DNA of 64,000 bases from contig NZ_JACXAI010000020.1 of the NCBI RefSeq assembly GCF_014773385.1, forward strand, positions 48,578 to 112,577, given 5' to 3'. Source of the stretch: Metabacillus arenae. GTDB lineage: Bacteria > Bacillota > Bacilli > Bacillales > Bacillaceae. Shown piece after piece: positions 58,430-64,000 of the stretch. The notes beneath the pieces were generated by a model that worked only from the letters and a program-made list of their open reading frames with translations, was not told where the DNA came from and did no database searches. Every line of letters begins with the position of its first letter. The stretch's first letter is position 1. The position numbers and the translations under genes were made by a program.

Positions 58430-58815
58430 TCTATGTATATCTTGCCACCATTATTCTGAAAAATCAATATATTTTAAAAAAACAGGTTTAAAGCCCTGTT
58501 TTTGAGAAATTAGAGGTTATGTGGGGGAAAGAAGAAAATCGGCGAAAAGTTTCTTTCGATGGACTAGTTCCCGCCTTTTTCTGTCCAGTTTCTTTGATGA
58601 AAGAGTCAGTGTTGATTGTTCTGATCGAAGTGTCGATGTGAAAGGGGCTATATGTTCCAGATACTCTTTATTACAAGCCATGAAAAACTTTTCTTTGCTG
58701 TCCCTTCATAAAGATAGGTATTTTGAGCAAGATTACTCTTATTCGTGCCAGTTCTCGAAAGTACTATCCGGTTTCCATGACAAAGGAGCCAAATTTCGTA
58801 GTAAAAGTTACACCC
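58430..58815. other. Intergenic stretch upstream of the amylopullulanase
   Basis: It holds the putative amylopullulanase promoter near its left end. A plus-strand open frame of 111 codons (58521-58856) is Ser/Arg-rich and has no ribosome binding site. It runs through the ypiB terminator, and I read it as a dispersed intergenic repeat rather than a gene. Confidence 0.45.
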
Positions 58816-58850
58816 CCAAAAAAAACAGAGTTAATAAAAACTCTGTTTAC
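58816..58850 (-). terminator. Intrinsic terminator of ypiA-ypiB
   Basis: On the minus strand AAACAGAGTT pairs with AACTCTGTTT around a short AT-rich loop, followed by TTTTTT. It overlaps the ypiB stop. Confidence 0.9.
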
Positions 58851-59386
58851 AAATAGTTCTTTAATTGCTTTGTAAGCGTTTGAAATGCTTCTTTATCCTG
58901 TTCATCTAGTGCTTTGTCAATCAGCGTCATCAGCTTCTCTTTTTGGAATGTTTGGATAGAGTGTTCCAATATTTTTTCAGCAACAACTCTGTCTTTTTCA
59001 TTAATGTTTAAATGCTTTGGCATAAAAGGATTTCCTTCTAAAACAGCAGCATATTCTGGAGATTGATAGACAGAACGGAAATTTAACTGAATAAAAAGCT
59101 CTTCATCCTTGTTTAACCGAATATCGTGAAAGGATTTTTCTGCATCAGTCGTCATAACATTTTCCTTATAAAATCTGAAAGGAACTTCTTCTACACAATG
59201 GGTTGACATGACGATTCCTCTTGGACAGTATTGTGCTTGTTCTACAAAATGTACTCTCTCCATCAATGAATCATGACTCATCAAATAGTTTAAGATCCAA
59301 ACACATTCTCTTCTTTTTAACTGGTAGTGATTTAAAAACCAACGAATGAAATCTTTTTTCTCATTGACAGATACAGGGGCCTTCAT
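58847..59386 (-). CDS. ypiB: YpiB family protein (UPF0302)
   Basis: A 179-residue protein of the UPF0302 family, with [23 protein letters not shown] near the start and [21 protein letters not shown]. The C-terminal part (about 140-179) is the helical [18 protein letters not shown] motif. B. subtilis YpiB has been linked to control of the menaquinol reductase genes next door; the mechanism is not visible here. The ATG at 59384-59386 has GAGGAGG upstream. Confidence 0.88.
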   Translation of the reverse strand: MKAPVSVNEKKDFIRWFLNHYQLKRRECVWILNYLMSHDSLMERVHFVEQAQYCPRGIVMSTHCVEEVPFRFYKENVMTTDAEKSFHDIRLNKDEELFIQLNFRSVYQSPEYAAVLEGNPFMPKHLNINEKDRVVAEKILEHSIQTFQKEKLMTLIDKALDEQDKEAFQTLTKQLKNYL

Positions 59387-59460
59387 CCTATTCCCTCCTC
59401 TGTTTTCCGGAATTTTCTTATCTTTAGATTTCAACAAGTACGTCTCAAAATCCTTCTCCT

Positions 59461-60732
59461 TCAATTTGGAAATTGATCTTCTAATTGCATCAAGATCTCT
59501 TGAATTTCGACATTTGCAGGATCTAGAAGTAAAATCTTTTCAAACAATCTTTTTGCTTCCTTATGCTGTCCTTCTTCAATTAGGAAAAAGGCATATTCCT
59601 CTAAAAATTCTCGGTTGTCTTTGAAAGAATTATATGCAAGTTGGTATCGTTTTAATGCATCCTTATACCGTTCTGTCTCTTGATACGATTTCGCGAGGCT
59701 CCATTGAAATTGGGGATCCTCTTCTCCGTATTTCATAACTTCTTCAAGAAGATCTATTACTTCTTCATATTTTTCGTCATGTAATAAAATATTGGTTAGG
59801 GTAAGAGTTGCTTCGATATGGCTTGGATCGAGAGCCACCGCTTCCCGTAGAAGAAAAATGGCATCTTGCTTTTGATGATTTTTTAAAGCAATTTTGCCGC
59901 CATAAAGAAAGAGCTCCTTATTAAATTCGTCTACTTTCAAGCCTTCCCGAACAGTATTAAAGCTTTCACTGAACATTCCTTCTTCTTCATAGGCTTTAGC
60001 TAAATATAGGTAAAGTGAAGAATAATGTGGATCCAAATCTTTCAATTCATTAAATTGCCTTATCGCTGTCCTTGGCTGATCTGCCCTTAATGCAGTAAAA
60101 CCATAACCAAAGATTGTATGCGGCTCAGGCTGTTCTTCTACTGCTTGTGCGTAAAATTTCAGCGCTTCCTCAAATTGTCCAGTTTGGCTAAGTGATTCAG
60201 CGATCCGGTGAGCGATACTTACACCTGCCACAATCTTCTCATTTTGAATAATTTTTTTTAAGATTGTAATCGACTTCTGAAAGTCACCTTGGTGAAAATA
60301 AAGCTCTGAAAGTGCAAAATCAATGACCAGTTCATTTGGTAATAGCTGCTTCGCTTCCTTTAGCTTTTGCTCACTAACCTCGATTAATCCTTGCATTTGA
60401 TACAAATCAGCTAAAAGCAATAGTGCTTGGGGATATGTGTCCCCTTCTTTATTTACAGTTTGGAGTAAGCTGATCGCCTTTTCTTCATCATCTAGATCGA
60501 CATATACTTCAGCAAGAAAAACTGTGATCGCTGACTCCTCAGGATAAAGATCATGGAGGTCTTCTACTATTTTTAAAGCTTTGTCAACAATCCCCCATTC
60601 ATAGTATTTTTCAGCTAGAATGAGCTTTTCTTCATCATGAAGCATGTGTTCTATGTCAGCTAATTGCTGTAGACCTTTATCGGTAAGTCCTGTTTCGACT
60701 AATTGAATAGATTCTTGCAAGGTTCTCTGCAA
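59461..60732 (-). CDS. ypiA: TPR-repeat protein YpiA
   Basis: A 423-residue protein built almost wholly of tetratricopeptide repeats, with units such as [24 protein letters not shown] and [26 protein letters not shown]. It is cytoplasmic. B. subtilis YpiA is encoded with ypiB as here; it probably acts as a protein-binding scaffold. The start is TTG with AGGAGGAG upstream. Confidence 0.9.
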   Translation of the reverse strand: MQRTLQESIQLVETGLTDKGLQQLADIEHMLHDEEKLILAEKYYEWGIVDKALKIVEDLHDLYPEESAITVFLAEVYVDLDDEEKAISLLQTVNKEGDTYPQALLLLADLYQMQGLIEVSEQKLKEAKQLLPNELVIDFALSELYFHQGDFQKSITILKKIIQNEKIVAGVSIAHRIAESLSQTGQFEEALKFYAQAVEEQPEPHTIFGYGFTALRADQPRTAIRQFNELKDLDPHYSSLYLYLAKAYEEEGMFSESFNTVREGLKVDEFNKELFLYGGKIALKNHQKQDAIFLLREAVALDPSHIEATLTLTNILLHDEKYEEVIDLLEEVMKYGEEDPQFQWSLAKSYQETERYKDALKRYQLAYNSFKDNREFLEEYAFFLIEEGQHKEAKRLFEKILLLDPANVEIQEILMQLEDQFPN

Positions 60733-60934
60733 AATATCGACTCCTCCTGTAAGTTTGCGTTCGGCTCTATTCTTACAAATAGTTATTTTTTCAAGTGAAA
60801 AATAGCAGAATAGGCAATTTGTATGTCTCTGATTGCTACAAGTCTCAAATCCGACCTTTTATCACAGGGTGAGACAAAAGTCTTGGTGTGAACTATTTTT
60901 CAATCGACACCATGTGTACCATAAATATAGTTCA

Positions 60935-61855
60935 TTAATTAGTAGCGGATTGCGGCAGAAATCTTTTCGTAATCGGAATAACACATTCTTCTCCAAACCC
61001 TGTATAATAATGAATTTTTTCTGCTTTTTGTAGTCTTCCTTTATGAACAGTAAAAGTAGGTTTATGAATATGATAATCGAGGATGATGTTTTCTTCAACT
61101 GAATAGCCTACATCTTCAAGCTTATATAAATTATAATCGACTTGCCCCCCGATTCGGAGGTCACCTTTATCCGGATAGATCCCAATTGTCATTAATTCGT
61201 TCTTTTGGAGAGGACGGTTATTTTGGGGACAATCTTGTAATGCTGTTAACTTATGCTCTTTTACCATGTCTCGCCATAAAAATTTAACTTTATGATACTG
61301 AAAGAATGACATCTCTGCTTTGCTGATTTTGGGAATAAGGGTTACTGGGTTCATAAACAAAGCATCTCGTATCCATCCCCATGGAACTCTCCTAATTTCA
61401 TTTTCATTAAAAAAGTTTACAATCACCATAGAGATTTTTAATTTTTTACACAGCCTAAGTAAGGAGGGTGTTAGGTTTTTTGCTGAAATCTCTAAGGCAA
61501 TATAAAAATCAATCGGTGAATTAATCAAAATTTGTCGTCTTTCTTTTACCTTTTTTTGAATGTCTCCTTCATATTGAATCGGTATAACAGAGATTAAAGA
61601 TGTACAGCCTCTGATTAGGTAATTTTCTGAAAGATAGGATTTTACTTGAGGAAACGTCTTAATATCTTCTGGAAGAGTATCCATCATAATAAAACCAGGT
61701 GTCATAACGTATTCATTAGCTAACATCCTCATAAATTTCAATTTCTCCAAATGATGATCAATAAACTGGATGCGATTTTTCTCAATTAGTAAAGAGCAAG
61801 TTTTTAAAGTGTCATTTTTACATAGTTGAACACCCTCAATAATGTATGGCGGCAT
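60935..61855 (-). CDS. Amidohydrolase-like protein lacking the metal-binding HxH
   Basis: A 306-residue protein I do not recognise by name. The N-terminus (IIEGVQLCKNDT, CSLLIEKNRIQFIDH) and VMTPGFIMMDT follow the amidohydrolase pattern V.I..GRI..I...V.PGFID.H. The expected HxH ligands are replaced by MMD. The C-terminus (VDYNLYKLED, PTFTVHKGRLQKA, YTGFGEECVIPITKRFLP) resembles the closing beta domain of dihydroorotase/hydantoinase relatives. It is shorter than active members and looks like a pseudoenzyme. The ATG at 61853-61855 has GGGTG 10 nt upstream. No operon partner; not present at this site in B. subtilis. Confidence 0.7.
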   Translation of the reverse strand: MPPYIIEGVQLCKNDTLKTCSLLIEKNRIQFIDHHLEKLKFMRMLANEYVMTPGFIMMDTLPEDIKTFPQVKSYLSENYLIRGCTSLISVIPIQYEGDIQKKVKERRQILINSPIDFYIALEISAKNLTPSLLRLCKKLKISMVIVNFFNENEIRRVPWGWIRDALFMNPVTLIPKISKAEMSFFQYHKVKFLWRDMVKEHKLTALQDCPQNNRPLQKNELMTIGIYPDKGDLRIGGQVDYNLYKLEDVGYSVEENIILDYHIHKPTFTVHKGRLQKAEKIHYYTGFGEECVIPITKRFLPQSATN

Positions 61856-62074
61856 TACATTTTCACACCCTTTTCTTTTCTTAAGACAAGCTATGTGAAA
61901 ATATTGACGCATATGCAAAAATGTCCGATAAAAATTGAAACTTTAATGTTAGGGATTTCATTTCGTCAGAGAGCATTTCTCAAACACCATTAGGGTACTG
62001 CCAATGTATTTTTTCATATTGTTAAAATATCGCCAAAAGTAAAAATAAAGGGGATTTTTGAAAAGAAATACCTT

Positions 62075-62110
62075 AAAAAAACCAATTCCGATAAAGAATT
62101 GGTTTTAAAA
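62075..62110 (-). terminator. Intrinsic terminator of the SUKH gene
   Basis: On the minus strand AAAACCAATTC pairs with GAATTGGTTTT around TTTATCG, followed by TTT. Confidence 0.87.
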
Positions 62111-62116
62111 AACTTT

Positions 62117-62674
62117 TTAGAATTCAATTCCACCTTGGTATTTGTAATAATTTTTAGCAGTATAGTTGGGCCAATCCCAAAAATTTGCTCCTTGAGAAAT
62201 AATAAACCTATCAAAAAACAATTCAAAGTTTAAGTTTAGTGGTTTTATCTCTGGAAATGTACTAGCTATAAATAGGTAATTAAGGTTCTTTTGTTCAATA
62301 TCTTTATTATTAATTAAAAGGTAACTTTCTAATACATATCCAATCGGATAATATGTTGATGTTAATTGGAGGTTTTCATAAGTTTTTTGTATTTCTTGCA
62401 TAGAATATATTCTGAGTCCTCCACCAATATTGACTTTTCCTAATAACATTTCGAAAATTCGAGCTCCGTTATGATGGGTCAAAAATTCTTTATAATCATC
62501 AGGCAATGTCCAATTGCTTTCCTGTTGAAAGGCTAAGAGAGTCTCATTACAAATAGGGGAATTAAATGAACAATTAACCGTATGGATGTTTCCTTGTTCT
62601 GCAATTACTTCCATATTTCCTTCATCATCAAGTTTGTTCTTTAGAGCTTCTAACGTTTTATAAATTATCTTCAT
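62117..62674 (-). CDS. SMI1/KNR4 (SUKH) family immunity-type protein
   Basis: A 185-residue SUKH-superfamily protein. The core is FQQESNWTLPDDYKEFLTHHNGARIF, followed by GGLRIYSMQEIQKTYE and GYVLESYLLIN. Many such proteins in Bacillus neutralise HNH-type nuclease toxins encoded immediately upstream. Here the 3' tip of such a toxin remains just upstream (62707-62836), so this looks like an orphan immunity gene. The ATG at 62672-62674 has AGGGGA 9 nt upstream. Confidence 0.82.
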   Translation of the reverse strand: MKIIYKTLEALKNKLDDEGNMEVIAEQGNIHTVNCSFNSPICNETLLAFQQESNWTLPDDYKEFLTHHNGARIFEMLLGKVNIGGGLRIYSMQEIQKTYENLQLTSTYYPIGYVLESYLLINNKDIEQKNLNYLFIASTFPEIKPLNLNFELFFDRFIISQGANFWDWPNYTAKNYYKYQGGIEF

Positions 62675-62706
62675 TTTTAGATTTCCCCTATTTTTTAGTA
62701 ACTTGA

Positions 62707-62836
62707 TCACCAAGGTGTTACAATTTGCTCGTGGATATCTCTTGGTAATGGCTACAGATTATAGAAACTATTTCCTCCCCCATAAATCCTAGGAATAACA
62801 TGATCAGGTTCGAACTTTTGCACCCGTTTAACAAGA
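62707..62836 (-). pseudogene. Decayed C-terminus of an HNH nuclease toxin
   Basis: On the minus strand the frame reads QKFEPDHVIPRIYGGGNSF, then YNL, a TAG codon and PLPRDIHEQIVTPW followed by TGA. DHVIPRxxGGGNSxxNLQPLPRxIH is the metal/HNH end of polymorphic nuclease toxins, and TAG stands where CAG (Gln) is expected. Only about 43 codons remain. The upstream part is missing and replaced by the HAD pseudogene. The next gene is a SUKH immunity gene, the usual toxin-immunity order. Confidence 0.78.
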
Positions 62837-63504
62837 TTAAATACTACTTACTCTTTCTATAATTAAAGGTAGTTCTGCCAAATCATCAATCATGAGGTCC
62901 GTTTCAACATTGCCCCATTGTGAGTCTTTTTTCCAAATTCCTTTCATTCCTACATTTCGAGCAGCTTTTACATCGTTTTCTGGATGATCTCCAACGTACA
63001 TACTTTCATACGGTGAGACATTTAATTGCTCTAAAGCTTTTTTAAAAATTTTAGGATCAGGTTTTTTTATACCTTCCCATTCAGAAACAATAATAGTTTC
63101 AAAATACTTTTCAATACCTAATGCTTTATATTATCCATTTGGAACTGTCCTTTTCCATTCGTTATTACTCCTAATTTAATGGACTTACTTTTTAACCCTT
63201 TTAACATACTGATGAGATTCGGAAAAGGGACACAATTATTCTTAAATTGTTCTAAGTAATCTTGAAGTAAGCTTTCCCAAGTGATCCCAGCGATATTAAA
63301 TTCATCAACTAATTGTTGATACACTTTATCTTTCCATACATACCCACGGTTATCCAATTCTATAAATCTTGTCATATACCTCTCTTTTGGAATATGACCT
63401 ACTAGTTTATTTAATCTGTCATATTGCCTGTCAATAAATATTTTTACTGACTCATCTCTATTTAATAAAGTTCCATCTAAATCAAATAAAGCAGCTTTAA
63501 TCAC
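62837..63504 (-). pseudogene. HAD-superfamily hydrolase, frameshifted
   Basis: A HAD phosphatase of about 222 residues if corrected. The first part has the nucleophile motif ALFDLDGTLLNRDES and ends motif II at LGVITNGKGQFQMDN. A frame change at about 63124-63130, in the A-rich ATATAAAGC, appears to lack one base. The second part continues ALGIEKYF, KKPDPKIFKKAL (motif III) and SMYVGDHPENDVKAA (motif IV). It may be a true pseudogene or a sequencing error in a short A run. Start taken as the GTG at 63502-63504 after GGGGAGAG. Confidence 0.82.
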
Positions 63505-63660
63505 TTTTAAATGCACTCTCCCCAATTCAATATACTCATATTCTTCTTTATAGTTAATATAAAGCCCTTGTTCAACTCAGGTATGCAACTCAATTTTTTT
63601 CCTCAAAAAAAGACGCCTACCTTACCGGATAAGTATCCTTTTACTTTTATTGAAGAAGGG

Positions 63661-63882
63661 TTATAATTTTAAAAAATCGTCTAATCTTTTCATTACCTTT
63701 TCTAAGGCTGAGATGGACATTAAAGTATTAAATGGTTCATTATCTAAAGAATGGTTAGCATTAGGGACTTTTTCAATTTTTATCACTAGTGTTGCATAAA
63801 TATTGTTTGAATTTTCAGATTTATCATTTTCTAGATTGAGAGCCAAAAAAGTAAATACCCAACAAAAGGTGGCTCCATCCAT
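63661..63882 (-). CDS. Short hypothetical protein or gene fragment
   Basis: A 73-residue open frame beginning with ATG but with no recognisable ribosome binding site. It contains NIYATLVIKIEKVPNAN and a C-terminal LEKVMKRLDDFLKL helix. It may be an immunity-like remnant in the toxin scar. Identity unknown. Confidence 0.3.
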   Translation of the reverse strand: MDGATFCWVFTFLALNLENDKSENSNNIYATLVIKIEKVPNANHSLDNEPFNTLMSISALEKVMKRLDDFLKL

Positions 63883-63931
63883 TTGGAAATTTATTTACAA
63901 TTACACTAGTGCGACGACAACAATTTGCTCA

Positions 63932-64000
63932 TTATGGGAGGGCTTTTCCTTCAATTTTTCGAAGCCAAATATGCGCTGGCTTCCACAGTGCTGCCCTTAA
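63932..64000 (-). pseudogene. Possible 3' end of a gene cut by the window edge
   Basis: A minus-strand frame is open from the window end and stops with TAA at 63932-63934. It encodes about 22 residues, including LWKPAHIWLRKIEGKALP. It could be the terminus of a gene beyond the window or a chance frame. Confidence 0.25.

Overview
The window reads as the chromosome of an endospore-forming Bacillaceae member with low-to-moderate GC. The evidence is strong AGGAGG-type ribosome binding sites, frequent TTG/GTG starts, many spore genes (cotD-, csgA-, yppG- and sspM-like), bacillithiol synthesis genes and a class B RNase P RNA. Gene order follows the Bacillus subtilis ypbQ-ypiA segment almost gene for gene, mostly on the minus strand. 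The species cannot be fixed from the sequence; it is probably a relative of Bacillus sensu lato rather than B. subtilis itself.

Layout: 0.1-1.7 kb alkylpyrone synthesis (bpsA/bpsB). 2.3-5.2 kb an acetyltransferase, then xpt-pbuX under a guanine riboswitch. 5.3-10.7 kb M32 carboxypeptidase ypwA, DinG/XPD-like helicase ypvA and rRNA methyltransferase ypsC. 11.3-12.8 kb rnpB, gpsB and ypsA. 12.9-17.9 kb a CotD-like coat protein, the mitomycin-repair pair mrfB/mrfA and a glucose-type EIIA. 18-22.3 kb a patch of small, largely sporulation-associated genes, many inverted to the plus strand, around yppG/yppE/yppD. 22.9-29.5 kb yppC, recU-ponA (plus strand), ypoC, nth and dnaD. 30-36.9 kb asnS, aspB, ypmB, ypmA and dinG. 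37-39.5 kb the pantothenate operon panBCD with a structured leader that fits the pan motif. 39.7-48.5 kb birA, cca, bshA, bshB1, mgsA, dapB, ypjD, ypjC, ypjB and ypjA. 49-51.5 kb the menaquinol:cytochrome c reductase qcrABC and ypiF. 51.9-58.4 kb a 2159-residue surface amylopullulanase set into the conserved qcr-ypiF/ypiB-ypiA block. 58.8-60.7 kb ypiB and ypiA. 60.9-64 kb an accessory end with an amidohydrolase-like protein lacking metal ligands, a SUKH immunity gene beside the decayed tip of an HNH nuclease toxin, a frameshifted HAD phosphatase and fragments.

Non-coding content is rich. It includes a guanine riboswitch, rnpB with its promoter, the panB leader, two cre-like CcpA sites in front of the amylopullulanase and many intrinsic terminators. 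A dispersed repeat family (at least six clear copies) has an AT-rich end that repeatedly sits just beyond minus-strand terminators. A second family of long palindromic elements has two copies (about 21.98 and 48.74 kb).

Most of the window is ordinary core genome. The parts that deserve attention are the dispersed repeats, the palindromic elements, the panB leader, the amylopullulanase insertion with its control sites, the unrecognised amidohydrolase-like protein and the degraded toxin-immunity scar at the right end. I did not find a clearly new multi-gene system.
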